DNA of 64,000 nt from Moraxellaceae bacterium (GTDB lineage: Bacteria; Pseudomonadota; Gammaproteobacteria; Pseudomonadales; Moraxellaceae), in assembly GCA_024234595.1 (NCBI GenBank), contig JACKNZ010000006.1:184275-248274 (forward strand), written 5' to 3'. Below are positions 45,574 to 53,998 of this stretch, piece after piece (within the stretch, counting starts at the first letter, position 1; the number at the start of each line of letters is the position of its first letter). A program made the position numbers and the translations under genes. The notes beneath the pieces were generated by a model. It saw only the letters and a program-made list of their open reading frames with translations. It ran no database searches and had not been told where the DNA came from.

Positions 45574-46449
45574 ATGAAAAAACTTCTTTTTTTTGCCTTA
45601 TTCGCCCTATGGGGTACGCAGGCTTTAGCCGCCGTGAATATCGTGGCTACTACCAGTAGTATGGGCATGTTAAGCCGTACCGTTGGCGCGGACTTGGTTA
45701 AAGTCACCGAGCTAGCCCCACCCGACCGTGATGTACACACCTTACAAATACGCCCTTCGATGCTGCAAGCCTTACGTCAAGCGCAACTTGTTGTGTCGAT
45801 TGGTGCTGAGCTTGAGCAAAGCTGGCTGACTCCAGCCATTGAAGGAGCAGCCAATCCCAAAATTTTGCCTAATACCAATGGCTATTTTGAGGCTGCGGCA
45901 CAAGTTTCATTAATGGATGTGAAAACCAATGCTGATCGTAGTCAGGGTGATGTTCATCCTTTGGGTAATCCCCATATTCAATTAGATCCAGTGCGTATGG
46001 CTGATGTTGCTCTTGCCTTAGCTGAGCGTTTAGCCAAATTAGATGCCAATAATGCTGCTCGCTATCGACAAAATGCCCAACAATTTAAAGCTGACGTCAA
46101 TGCCAAAATGCCTCAATGGCAAAAATTAGCAGCAAATAGTACGGGCGTTTTGCTCTATCACAAAGATGCCAATTACCTACTTAGTCGCTTTAATATTCCC
46201 TTATTAGCTTATATTGAGCCTTTAGCGGGTGTTCCACCCACAGCCAGCCATATTTTGTCTTTAGTACAACAATTTAGAGGCAAAAAAGGGGTTATCTTAC
46301 ACACGGTGTATCAGGGCAATGCAGGCATTGCACAACTCTCACAGCAATTAGGATGGAAACACACCGCTTTACCTTTAGAGCCTGCTAATAATAGCAATAG
46401 TCAGGCTTATTTTAAGCTGATTGAACAATGGTTAACGGCCGCGCACTAA
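45574..46449 (+). CDS. znuA: Zinc ABC transporter substrate-binding protein
   Basis: The 291-residue protein has a signal peptide (residues 1-19) and a cluster A-I (ZnuA/TroA) fold. Candidate zinc ligands are His55 in PDRDVHTLQIRPS, His in DVHPLGNPHIQLDPVRMAD (about 128-135) and His192 in VLLYHKDANYL, with Glu/His late in the chain. The His-rich loop of classical ZnuA is missing. It delivers zinc to the permease encoded downstream. A repeat separates it from the ATPase gene. Confidence 0.85.
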   Translation: MKKLLFFALFALWGTQALAAVNIVATTSSMGMLSRTVGADLVKVTELAPPDRDVHTLQIRPSMLQALRQAQLVVSIGAELEQSWLTPAIEGAANPKILPNTNGYFEAAAQVSLMDVKTNADRSQGDVHPLGNPHIQLDPVRMADVALALAERLAKLDANNAARYRQNAQQFKADVNAKMPQWQKLAANSTGVLLYHKDANYLLSRFNIPLLAYIEPLAGVPPTASHILSLVQQFRGKKGVILHTVYQGNAGIAQLSQQLGWKHTALPLEPANNSNSQAYFKLIEQWLTAAH

Positions 46450-46456
46450 AAATTAA

Positions 46457-46540
46457 CTGTATGCAGCATAGCGAAATACAGGAAGAACAACATGTTAAAT
46501 TAAACAATCCTGTGTTACGTTGCACTTCACACAGGCTACT
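46457..46540. repeat. Repeat family C, inverted copy
   Basis: Read on the minus strand it begins AGCCTGTGTGAAGTGCAACG and ends in GCTATGCTGCATACA, the two ends also seen at 63575-63640 and 56949-57060. The ends AGCCTGTGTG and AGCCTGTATG look like terminal inverted repeats. It splits znuA from znuC. Confidence 0.6.
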
Positions 46541-46560
46541 TATAATATAAGAGCAACACC

Positions 46561-47142
46561 ATGACATTATTACAGTTAAATGCCGTCAGTGTTGGTTATC
46601 AACATCCTGTGTTGGCCAATATTTCTTTGCAGTTAAATGCAGGAGAAGTCTTAGGCTTATTAGGTAGTAATGGTTGTGGCAAAAGTACCCTATTTAAAAT
46701 GTTATGTGGCGAAGCACAGTGTTTTGCAGGCACTTGGCAACTTGCTCCGAACACTCAAATTAGCTTACAAAAACAACATCCTGTGCGTTTGGCCAATTTT
46801 CCATTATCAGTCAAAGAATATTTAACACTGATGGCGGCTGACCATCAAACCATGCCCTCACGTTTACACACATTATTAACTAAACGGGTCGATAGTTTAT
46901 CGGGCGGACAATTTCAACTATTAAGTATTTGGGCTTGTTTGGCATCACCCAGCCAAGTGATTTTATTGGATGAGCCAACCAATAACCTCGACCCTGCGGG
47001 TGTTACATTGTTAATAGAACTATTAAATCAACGTCGTGCTGAGCAAGGCATTATGCTCATTAGTCACGATAAAGAATTTGTCACCACCGCAACCACGCGT
47101 CAAATTGACTTAACTACGCTTCATTGCTCTGATGTGGTGTAA
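46561..47142 (+). CDS. znuC: Zinc ABC transporter ATP-binding protein
   Basis: The 193 residues contain Walker A LLGSNGCGKSTL (about 33-44), signature DSLSGGQFQL (about 112), Walker B VILLDEPTNNLDP (about 132) and H-loop LISHDKEF. It is shorter than ZnuC of E. coli (251), with a compact helical part but all catalytic motifs. It lies 2 nt before the permease gene and must energise zinc uptake with it. Confidence 0.87.
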   Translation: MTLLQLNAVSVGYQHPVLANISLQLNAGEVLGLLGSNGCGKSTLFKMLCGEAQCFAGTWQLAPNTQISLQKQHPVRLANFPLSVKEYLTLMAADHQTMPSRLHTLLTKRVDSLSGGQFQLLSIWACLASPSQVILLDEPTNNLDPAGVTLLIELLNQRRAEQGIMLISHDKEFVTTATTRQIDLTTLHCSDVV

Positions 47143-47144
47143 AT

Positions 47145-47948
47145 ATGCATTTGTTATTTGATCCTTTATTTCAAGTTCCTCTCGCTGTTGGCTTATTAGC
47201 CAGTCTGTTGCTGCCTTTATTGGGTTGTTTATTACATGCTCGCGAAGAGTGGCTTGCGACGTTGGGGATTGCGCATATTACAGCTGCTGTTCAATTATTG
47301 GGTGCGGCTCTGCAATGGCCATTATTAGTCAGTGGTGGCATAGGAGCGATTGCTGCCGTCATTGGCAAATATAGCTTTAGCCAACAAGGCAATTTAGGTT
47401 ATGGCCTGTTAATGTTGATTGGTTGGGCGATTTTGTATTTAGTGGCGGCTAATAGCTCATTGGGTGAGTCATTGGCTCATGCTTTAAGTGATGGCCAAAT
47501 TTTTTTGGTTGGCAAAGAACAACTGATTGCCATCATTGTGGTTGCCATTCCCTTTTTAATTTGTTTACCGTGGTGGTCAAGACGCTTATTACGTGCCCGT
47601 TTTTTTGTCGGTTATGAACAAGCCAATAAATTGGCTGCATGGCGTTGGCATGGTAGTTTTGATGTATTAGCGGCTTTATTATTAGCCTTTAGTACGGCTT
47701 CTTTAGGGTTAATGGCCAGTTTTGCTTTAGTGTTATTACCTGCTTGGGCAGTGTTTACATGGACAAATACATGGCGCAATGCGTTAATTTTTAGCGTGTT
47801 ATTAGGCGTGTCTAGTTATTTAGTGGCTTTTATTATTGCGTTGCAATATGACCAACCTTTTGCACCTGTACAAGTCAGTGTTTTATTGGTGATGGCAATT
47901 TTATTACGTAGTGTGATGCCTTTGATGTTGCGGGGAAATTTTAAATAA
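47145..47948 (+). CDS. znuB: Zinc ABC transporter permease (ABC-3 family)
   Basis: The 267-residue protein has about eight transmembrane helices with the ABC-3 features HAREEWLATLGIAH (about 30-43), a GxxGAIAAVIGKYSF segment, and a glycine-containing coupling loop near SFDVLAALLLAFSTA. It completes the zinc importer. Its last 8 nt overlap the convergent Phd-type antitoxin gene. Confidence 0.85.
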   Translation: MHLLFDPLFQVPLAVGLLASLLLPLLGCLLHAREEWLATLGIAHITAAVQLLGAALQWPLLVSGGIGAIAAVIGKYSFSQQGNLGYGLLMLIGWAILYLVAANSSLGESLAHALSDGQIFLVGKEQLIAIIVVAIPFLICLPWWSRRLLRARFFVGYEQANKLAAWRWHGSFDVLAALLLAFSTASLGLMASFALVLLPAWAVFTWTNTWRNALIFSVLLGVSSYLVAFIIALQYDQPFAPVQVSVLLVMAILLRSVMPLMLRGNFK

Positions 47949-48168
47949 AAGCAATATTGGCTTTAGGTATCTCAACCTCAATATCAACATCTAAAGCCAA
48001 TAAATCGGTTACGCTAGGTTGCTGTTTTAGCAGTTGTTGATAATCGTGGTAACTTAATAAAACGTGTGTTGGATTACCTCGCTCCGTCACTAACACAGGC
48101 GTTGCTAAACTCGTTTTTTTGGCGCGACCTAAGTCCTGATTAAACTCTCGACTACTCATGACTAACAT
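47941..48168 (-). CDS. Orphan Phd/YefM-family antitoxin
   Basis: The 75-residue protein starts at an ATG at 48168 after GGAGGTG and carries the Phd/YefM core MSSREFNQDLGRAKKTS and TPVLVTERGNPTHVLLSYHDYQQLL in pieces. A toxin should follow on the same strand, but the permease gene lies there convergently. It is thus a solitary antitoxin, possibly a remnant or an anti-addiction protein acting on a toxin elsewhere. Confidence 0.85.
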   Translation of the reverse strand: MLVMSSREFNQDLGRAKKTSLATPVLVTERGNPTHVLLSYHDYQQLLKQQPSVTDLLALDVDIEVEIPKANIAFI

Positions 48169-48316
48169 AATCACCTCCAAATCCAAAGTAGCAACATTGC
48201 TACACAAGCCTAATCAACAAAACCATATTTATCAAGCCAACTGGCCAAATTACTCTTATTTTTTTCACACTATCTTCACTTAGCCACAAACGAATGCATT
48301 AAACTAGGGCTTATCT

Positions 48317-48445
48317 TATGGCTTACGCGGTTATCGCTTATTTGCTCACGCCCTCACCCTCCGCTATGCTCTTCCCTCTCCCTGAGGGAGAGGGTTGGGG
48401 TGAGGGTGCAAAACGCGCTAATTTTGGTGAAATACGTAAGTCCTG
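48317..48445. mobile_element. MITE family A, copy 4 (129 bp, inverted)
   Basis: Ends are TATGGCTTACGC and ACGTAAGTCCTG, each with two or three changes. The order is reversed relative to copy 1: GGTTATCGCTTATTTGCTCAC first, then the CCCTCTCCC hairpin and AAAACGCGCTAATTTTGGTGAAAT. It occupies nearly half of the 303-bp gap upstream of ispA; the rest shows nothing recognisable. Confidence 0.8.
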
Positions 48446-48471
48446 TACTGCTAGACTTTTAGAGTAAGTTT

Positions 48472-49350
48472 ATGACTAGCCAAGAAAACTTTTTACAACA
48501 TTGCCAACAGCGTATTCAACCTTGGCTTGAGCAATTTTTACAACAACAAAATCAACTCTCTGAGCCTTTAGCTGCGGCCATGCGTTATGCGGTGTTAAAT
48601 GGTGGCAAACGCGTTCGTCCTGCCCTCGTTTATGGTGCTTGTTTGGCGTGTGGTGGCGATATGGCTCAAGCCGACTCAGCCGCAGGAGCCGTTGAATTAG
48701 TTCATTGTTATTCGTTGGTGCATGATGATTTACCCTGTATGGACGATGACGACTTGCGCCGTGGCGTACCTACTTGTCACAAAGCCTTTGATGAAGCAAC
48801 CGCCTTACTTGCAGGAGACACCCTGCAAGCACTTGCCTTTGTAGCATTAAGCCAACGTGGGCTTTCTGATAGCCAAAAAAGTCAACAAGTCCAAAAACTC
48901 GCACTAGCAAGTAGTAATATGGCCGTTGGTCAAGCACTGGATTTAGCAGGCGAAGGCCAACAACTGTCTATAGCTCAACTCGAACAAATCCATCGCCACA
49001 AAACAGGTGCGCTTATTACTGCCAGTGTGTTAATGGGGGCAATAGCCGCAGGTTGCACCGATACAGCTAGCTTACAAGCCCTAGAAACCTATGCCACCAA
49101 ATTAGGCTTAGCTTTTCAAGTGCATGATGATGTGTTAGATGTGATTGGCGATACCCAAAAATTGGGCAAACAAGCAGGCGCAGATGCACAGCACGCCAAA
49201 GCGACCTATCCTGCCCTATTAGGATTAGCCCAAGCGCAGCAATTAGCCACACAATTACATGACGAGGCCATATTCGCCCTTAAAGCGTTGGGTTGTAAAG
49301 CCAATGCCCTTGTTTGGCTAGCTGACTTTTTAGTAGATAGAGACCATTGA
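48472..49350 (+). CDS. ispA: Farnesyl (geranyl) diphosphate synthase
   Basis: IspA condenses IPP with DMAPP and GPP to farnesyl diphosphate, the precursor of quinones and undecaprenyl carriers. The 292 residues show GGKRVRPAL near 43, the first Asp-rich motif DDLPCMDDDDLRRG near 85, and the second motif FQVHDDVLDVIGD near 215. The gene is followed by dxs 80 nt later, the classic ispA-dxs pair. Confidence 0.95.
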   Translation: MTSQENFLQHCQQRIQPWLEQFLQQQNQLSEPLAAAMRYAVLNGGKRVRPALVYGACLACGGDMAQADSAAGAVELVHCYSLVHDDLPCMDDDDLRRGVPTCHKAFDEATALLAGDTLQALAFVALSQRGLSDSQKSQQVQKLALASSNMAVGQALDLAGEGQQLSIAQLEQIHRHKTGALITASVLMGAIAAGCTDTASLQALETYATKLGLAFQVHDDVLDVIGDTQKLGKQAGADAQHAKATYPALLGLAQAQQLATQLHDEAIFALKALGCKANALVWLADFLVDRDH

Positions 49351-49430
49351 TTTGGTACAGCAATAAACAATACCTGATATAGCCTAAAACGCTATAATAA
49401 GCCGCAAGCCACTAAGTTGATTATAAAGCC

Positions 49431-51332
49431 ATGATGTTTTATGAAATTCCCAGCCAATGCCCAAGCACGCCCTTATTAGATGCTGTACCCTATCCCAGTG
49501 AGTTACGCAAGCTACCGTTGGACAGCCTGCCGCAACTCGCCAACGAATTACGCGCCTATTTATTATGGTGTACCAGTCAAACGGGTGGCCATTTTGGCGC
49601 AGGCTTAGGGGTTATCGAACTGACCATTGCGCTACATTATGTGTATGACACGCCATTTGACCGCGTGCTATGGGACGTGGGTCATCAAGCCTATCCGCAC
49701 AAAATTTTAACAGGCCGCAAAGCGCAAATGCTGAGCATGCGCCAAAAAGATGGCTTGGCAGCTTTTCCTAATCGTACCGAATCAGAATATGACACCTTTG
49801 GCGTTGGCCATTCTTCTACCTCTATTTCGGCAGCCTTGGGCATGAGTTTAGCCGCACGTCATCAAGGACTAGAGCGTAAAGTCGCTGCCGTGATTGGCGA
49901 TGGTGCCATGACCGCAGGCATGGCTTTTGAAGCTCTGAACGATGCTGCCCACAACAAAGCCGATATGCTGGTCATTTTGAATGACAATCAAATGTCAATT
50001 TCGCAAAATGTCGGTGGTTTATCTAATTATTTGGCGCGTATTTGGTCGAGCAAACAATATATTGCCTTGCGTGAAGAAGGCAAAAAAGTCTTAGCCACTA
50101 TGCCAACGGCGTGGAATTTTGCACGGCGTACTGAAGAAAGCGTTAAACACCTTACCGCGTCCACAGGCACTTTATTTGAAGCGATTGGTTTTAACACCGT
50201 AGGCCCGATTGATGGCCACGATGTGATTGAATTAGTACAAGTATTACGCAATTTACGCGCGGCCAAAGGGCCGCAATTACTGCATATTTATACCACTAAA
50301 GGCAAAGGCTTTGCCCCTGCCGAGGCCGACCCGATTGGCTATCACGCCATTACCAAAATTGCTCCTGCCAGCGAACGCAACACCCCTCCTAGCCCCAAAA
50401 AACCCAAGTATTCCGATGTCTTTGGTCAATGGTTATGTGATATGGCCGCTCAAGACACGCGCTTAATTGCCATTACTCCTGCCATGTGCGAAGGCTCGGG
50501 CATGGTCAAATTTTCCCAACAATTTCCGCACCGTTTTTACGATGTCGCCATTGCCGAACAACACGCGCTGACGCTGGCGGCGGGCATGGCCTGCGAGGGC
50601 GTAAAACCTGTGGTTGCCATTTATTCGACCTTTTTGCAACGTGGTTATGACCAACTAATCCATGATATTGCTTTGCAAAACTTAGATGTCACTTTTGGGA
50701 TAGATAGGGCAGGTTTGGTGGGTGAAGATGGCCCGACCCATGCAGGCGCGTACGATTATGCCTATATGCGTACCATTCCCAACATAGTGATTTGTGCTCC
50801 TGCGGACGAAAACGAATGCCGTCAACTGTTGTACACCGCCTATCAACATCAAGGTTGTGCCGCAGTGCGTTATCCGCGTGGCACAGGCACAGGCGTTAGC
50901 ATTGATAGTCACATGACCGCTATTGCTATTGGTAAAGGCGAAATTAAACGACATGGCCAAAAAATCGCTATTTTGGCCTTTGGTAGTATGCTTGCGCCAA
51001 GTTTACAAGCAGGCGAACAGCTTAATGCCTCGGTTGCCAATATGCGCTTTGTCAAACCTTTAGACGAGCAACTAATTCGTGAATTAGCCAAAGAGCACGA
51101 TTTGTTAGTCACGGTCGAAGAACACGCCATTATGGGTGGGGCAGGCAGTGCCGTAAATGAGTTTATTTTGGCGCAAGGCATTCAAACGGCTGTGCTGAAT
51201 TTGGGCATTCCAGATGCCTTTATTGAACACGCCAGCCATCAAGAAATGTTAAGTGCCTGTGGTTTAGATGCACAAGGCATTTTACAGGCGATAAACGGTC
51301 GATTATTAACACTCAATGGCAATGATTTATGA
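49431..51332 (+). CDS. dxs: 1-deoxy-D-xylulose-5-phosphate synthase
   Basis: Dxs joins pyruvate and glyceraldehyde 3-phosphate with thiamine diphosphate, the first step of the MEP pathway. The 633 residues contain GHSSTSISAALG (about 124), the ThDP motif GDGAMTAGMAFEALNDA through LNDN (about 155-185), the catalytic glutamate in AIAEQHALTLAAGMA (about 374), and DRAGLVGEDGPTHAG (about 425). The start ATGATG at 49431 has no strong ribosome binding site. Downstream of ispA. Confidence 0.97.
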   Translation: MMFYEIPSQCPSTPLLDAVPYPSELRKLPLDSLPQLANELRAYLLWCTSQTGGHFGAGLGVIELTIALHYVYDTPFDRVLWDVGHQAYPHKILTGRKAQMLSMRQKDGLAAFPNRTESEYDTFGVGHSSTSISAALGMSLAARHQGLERKVAAVIGDGAMTAGMAFEALNDAAHNKADMLVILNDNQMSISQNVGGLSNYLARIWSSKQYIALREEGKKVLATMPTAWNFARRTEESVKHLTASTGTLFEAIGFNTVGPIDGHDVIELVQVLRNLRAAKGPQLLHIYTTKGKGFAPAEADPIGYHAITKIAPASERNTPPSPKKPKYSDVFGQWLCDMAAQDTRLIAITPAMCEGSGMVKFSQQFPHRFYDVAIAEQHALTLAAGMACEGVKPVVAIYSTFLQRGYDQLIHDIALQNLDVTFGIDRAGLVGEDGPTHAGAYDYAYMRTIPNIVICAPADENECRQLLYTAYQHQGCAAVRYPRGTGTGVSIDSHMTAIAIGKGEIKRHGQKIAILAFGSMLAPSLQAGEQLNASVANMRFVKPLDEQLIRELAKEHDLLVTVEEHAIMGGAGSAVNEFILAQGIQTAVLNLGIPDAFIEHASHQEMLSACGLDAQGILQAINGRLLTLNGNDL

Positions 51333-51393
51333 GCAAACACACAAAATGCCACAAATAACGCCTTCATAACTACAATAGGTGCAGTTTTTGCAT

Positions 51394-51488
51394 AGCTCCT
51401 TTAGCCTAAGATAATTGCAGATGTTGTGTCATTAAACAGTCATGATAATCGCACTACACTTAGGATTGTTGCCTTCGCTAAAGGAGCT
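51394..51488 (+). promoter_or_regulatory. Long inverted repeat covering the ribosome binding site
   Basis: AGCTCCTTTAG at 51394-51404 is a perfect complement of CTAAAGGAGCT at 51478-51488, and the latter contains the Shine-Dalgarno sequence of the following gene. A nested pair CCTAAG (51405-51410) / CTTAGG (51460-51465) extends the fold. If transcribed together, the leader could hide the ribosome binding site. Confidence 0.5.
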
Positions 51489-51495
51489 AATGTTT

Positions 51496-52311
51496 ATGTT
51501 ATACCGATTATCCACCTATTTTATGCTGTTGTGTTTATGCACAGTGTCACTGCCCACTTGGGCAAAAATCTCTGATGCCGAAGCGGTCAATATGTCTGGC
51601 TTGCAACGTATGTTAAGCCAACGCATTGCCAAAAGTTATTTAATGATAGGACAACGCGTTAAGGTCAAAGATGCACAACAACAACGTGATAGCAGTGTTG
51701 CACTGTTCGAAAAAAACTTAAGCACTCTTAAGGAATATGCCCCCACTGCTGACATTAGCGACAACCTCAAAAAAGTCGAAAGCGTGTGGCTAGGTTACAA
51801 AAAACGCGTTTTGCTCTCCCCTAGTCGTGACGAAGCGTTAACGGTGATTCGTCAAAGTGACGAAGTGCTCAAACTGAGTGAAGTTGTTGTTAAGCAAATT
51901 CAAGACTATAGCAATGTCTCTGCGGCACGTTTGGTTAATATTTCGGGGCGGCAACGCATGCTTAGTCAACGTATTGGCAAATTATATTTAACCAAAAGTT
52001 GGGGCTTAAGTTATGACGGTTTAGACCAAGACTTAACCACAGCCATCAATGATTATGAAAATGCCTTACAGGAGTTAAGCAGTAGTCAAATCAACACACC
52101 TGACATTATCGAAGGTCTAGCACAAGTTAAACGTATTTGGACGTTTTCTAAAGCAGGGTTTGCCCTTTCTGGCGAAAGTCTCTATGTGCCAACAACCATT
52201 GCTAACACTACCGAAAATTTACTCAAACATATGCAAACGATTACCAAACAATACGAAGTACAAATGCAAGTCGTCGATAACAACAAAAATAAAAGCAGTA
52301 ATAAGAGCTAA
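51496..52311 (+). CDS. Exported protein with two PilJ-N (type IV pili MCP-like) domains
   Basis: The ATG at 51496 is 9 nt after AAGGAG; another ATG at 51490 is only 3 nt away. The 271-residue protein has a signal peptide (to about residue 22, TWAKI) and two copies of a four-helix sensor motif: SGLQRMLSQRIAKSYL (about 34) and SGRQRMLSQRIGKLYL (about 153). This is the PilJ N-terminal domain (PF13675), here without a transmembrane signalling part. It is probably periplasmic and may bind nitrate-like or unknown ligands. Confidence 0.82.
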   Translation: MLYRLSTYFMLLCLCTVSLPTWAKISDAEAVNMSGLQRMLSQRIAKSYLMIGQRVKVKDAQQQRDSSVALFEKNLSTLKEYAPTADISDNLKKVESVWLGYKKRVLLSPSRDEALTVIRQSDEVLKLSEVVVKQIQDYSNVSAARLVNISGRQRMLSQRIGKLYLTKSWGLSYDGLDQDLTTAINDYENALQELSSSQINTPDIIEGLAQVKRIWTFSKAGFALSGESLYVPTTIANTTENLLKHMQTITKQYEVQMQVVDNNKNKSSNKS

Positions 52312-52339
52312 GCCATTTGCATGACAAGGAGGTCTTGCC

Positions 52340-52393
52340 ATGGTCATATCGCTCATTCAACAGCAAGCCGCTCAAATTAACTATCATTCGTGA
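52340..52393 (+). CDS. Possible 17-codon peptide with strong ribosome binding site
   Basis: AAGGAGGTCTTGCC precedes ATG at 52340; the SD AAGGAGGT is perfect with a normal spacing of 6. The reading frame ends after 17 codons (MVISLIQQQAAQINYHS). It may be a leader peptide, a toxic short peptide or the truncated start of a lost gene. Evidence is the signal only. Confidence 0.25.
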   Translation: MVISLIQQQAAQINYHS

Positions 52394-52454
52394 CTCAATC
52401 AGTTATCGGAAATTTTTTCTATTGCCTCACTAAGCACTATAATAGTGATAGATT

Positions 52455-52648
52455 CAGGACTTACGCATTTCACCGAAAGCTTGTGTTGAGCGAAGTCGAA
52501 ACAAGCGCGTTTACCCTCACCCTAACCCTCTCCCAAAGGGAGAGGGAACTTCATCGTAAAATTAGCGATGACACTCCCTCTCCTTGTAGGAGAGGGCGGG
52601 GGTGAGGTTTGAAATGTGAACAAATAAGCGATAACCGCGTAAGTCCTA
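52455..52648. mobile_element. MITE family A, copy 5 (194 bp) with perfect 5-bp target duplication
   Basis: Ends are CAGGACTTACGC and GCGTAAGTCCTA, flanked by AGATT on both sides (52450-52454, 52649-52653). This copy contains two G/C-rich hairpin units and an inserted GAGCGAAGTCGAA motif, so it is the longest. A TATAAT at 52440 next to it resembles a -10 box. It fills much of the 460-bp gap between the PilJ-N gene and the small zinc-ribbon gene. Confidence 0.92.
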
Positions 52649-52771
52649 AGATTGATGAATACCTTGATTTGTTGAGTGTGCAACATGGGAATTCTCAAGT
52701 AAAATCGGCTGTTGAGTTTAATATTTATTTGGTGACTCTTGAAAACAATACGACGTATTCGCTTGGTACAA

Positions 52772-53041
52772 ATGAGTTACCAATTTTTTATGCTGCTTAA
52801 TCTTGTGATTGCTGCAATTTTTGCTGGTGCAGTGTTGAAGTTATATTATCTTGAAACACATCATGGCAATCCATTGGGGCAGATATTTTTGGCGAACTTA
52901 GTCCTCTGTGCCATGCTGTGGTTGGTTATTCGACGTTTACGCTGCCCTGTTTGTCGTAATGTGTTTGTGGGCAAAGAGTCACCACAGTTATTAACACATA
53001 AGTGTCGTCACTGTGGCCGTAGGAGTGGTGACACGCATTAA
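52772..53041 (+). CDS. Small membrane protein with C-terminal zinc ribbon
   Basis: The 89-residue frame has two hydrophobic helices (about residues 5-27 and 40-58) and ends in CPVCRNVFVG...HKCRHCGRRSG, a four-cysteine zinc-ribbon. The start is uncertain; I use the ATG at 52772, but no ribosome binding site is evident and a TTG 11 codons upstream is possible. It is not recognised as a named family. Confidence 0.5.
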   Translation: MSYQFFMLLNLVIAAIFAGAVLKLYYLETHHGNPLGQIFLANLVLCAMLWLVIRRLRCPVCRNVFVGKESPQLLTHKCRHCGRRSGDTH

Positions 53042-53074
53042 TGGCTTCGAGTGCGCTCAGCCAACGCTAAAGTA

Positions 53075-53113
53075 GAATAGCCCGTGTGCAGTGCAACGCA
53101 ACACGGGAGTTTT
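53075..53113. repeat. Repeat family C, short copy
   Basis: TAGCCCGTGTGCAGTGCAACGCAACACGGGAG contains the CCCGTGT...ACACGGG hairpin also found at 56953 and 58047. Confidence 0.65.
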
Positions 53114-53179
53114 AGCATTATCTTATTGATGTTACTGTATTTTGCATTACTGAATACAGCTTACACTCTCAACACAATC

Positions 53180-53938
53180 TTACTTTTTCTTTGCTTTCTT
53201 CTCTACTTTATCAGCTGGCTTGCTTTCTTCTTTAGTGACTTTAAGCAACTCTACATCAAACAATAACACTGCATTGGGCGGAATTGTACCTGCACCCATT
53301 TCGCCATAAGCTAAGGCCGAAGGAATCGCAAAGCGGTACTTACTACCTGCCTTCATCAACTGTACGCCTTCTGTCCAACCTGCAATCACTTGATCTAATC
53401 TAAATGAGGCTGGTTGACCACGCGCAACAGAACTATCAAACACCGTACCATCGGTGAGCTTGCCCTCATAGTGCACTTCTACCGTGTCTGTGGCTGTGGG
53501 TTGCGCACCTGTGCCTTGTGTTAATACCTCATATTGCAAACCAGAAGCGGTGGTCATGACACCTGCTTTTTTGCCATTTTCGGCCAAAAATGCGTCACCA
53601 CGCGATTTGTTTTCTTGGGCTTGTTTTTGAAAATCTGCTTGCGCCTCGGCCATACGACGTTCTTTATAATCCGTTAACGTTTGTTTAATCTCTTCTTCAG
53701 ATAACAAGGCAGGCTTAGCACCATAACCATCTTTAAAGCCAGCTACAAATTTGTCGATATCTAAATTTTCTATCGCTGCCGCATTATTTTTGCCAAAAAT
53801 AAAACCTAAACTGTATGCCACTTTGGCATCTTCATTCGCAAAAGCTGCCGTATTTGCAGTAGTGCTAGTCGTCGTTGCTTCTGCTGCAAAAACCATCGGC
53901 GATGCCATTAAAGCCGCCAACAATACTAAACGCTTCAT
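53180..53938 (-). CDS. FKBP-type peptidyl-prolyl isomerase (FkpA/Mip-like)
   Basis: The 252-residue protein has a signal peptide (residues 1-18), an N-terminal dimerisation helix region (NEDAKVAYSLGFIFGKN, then KERRMAEAQADFQKQ), and a C-terminal FKBP domain: VEVHYEGKLTDGTVFDSS (about 152-169), VIAGWTEGVQLMKAGSKYRF and AYGEMGAGTIPPNAVLLFDVELL. It acts as a periplasmic or outer-membrane-linked protein-folding isomerase. A lysine-rich tail (KVEKKAKKK) ends the chain. Confidence 0.92.
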   Translation of the reverse strand: MKRLVLLAALMASPMVFAAEATTTSTTANTAAFANEDAKVAYSLGFIFGKNNAAAIENLDIDKFVAGFKDGYGAKPALLSEEEIKQTLTDYKERRMAEAQADFQKQAQENKSRGDAFLAENGKKAGVMTTASGLQYEVLTQGTGAQPTATDTVEVHYEGKLTDGTVFDSSVARGQPASFRLDQVIAGWTEGVQLMKAGSKYRFAIPSALAYGEMGAGTIPPNAVLLFDVELLKVTKEESKPADKVEKKAKKK

Positions 53939-53998
53939 ATTCTCTCCAATTCAGGATGTTGTTTTATCAATTATTAGGGGCTGTTAACATTTGGTATT

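Noticed and set aside
52609..52800. 63-codon frame after MITE copy 5
   Set aside because: An in-frame stop lies directly before the pre-insertion sequence and there is no ATG with a ribosome binding site outside the MITE; it may be a gene remnant but cannot be supported.
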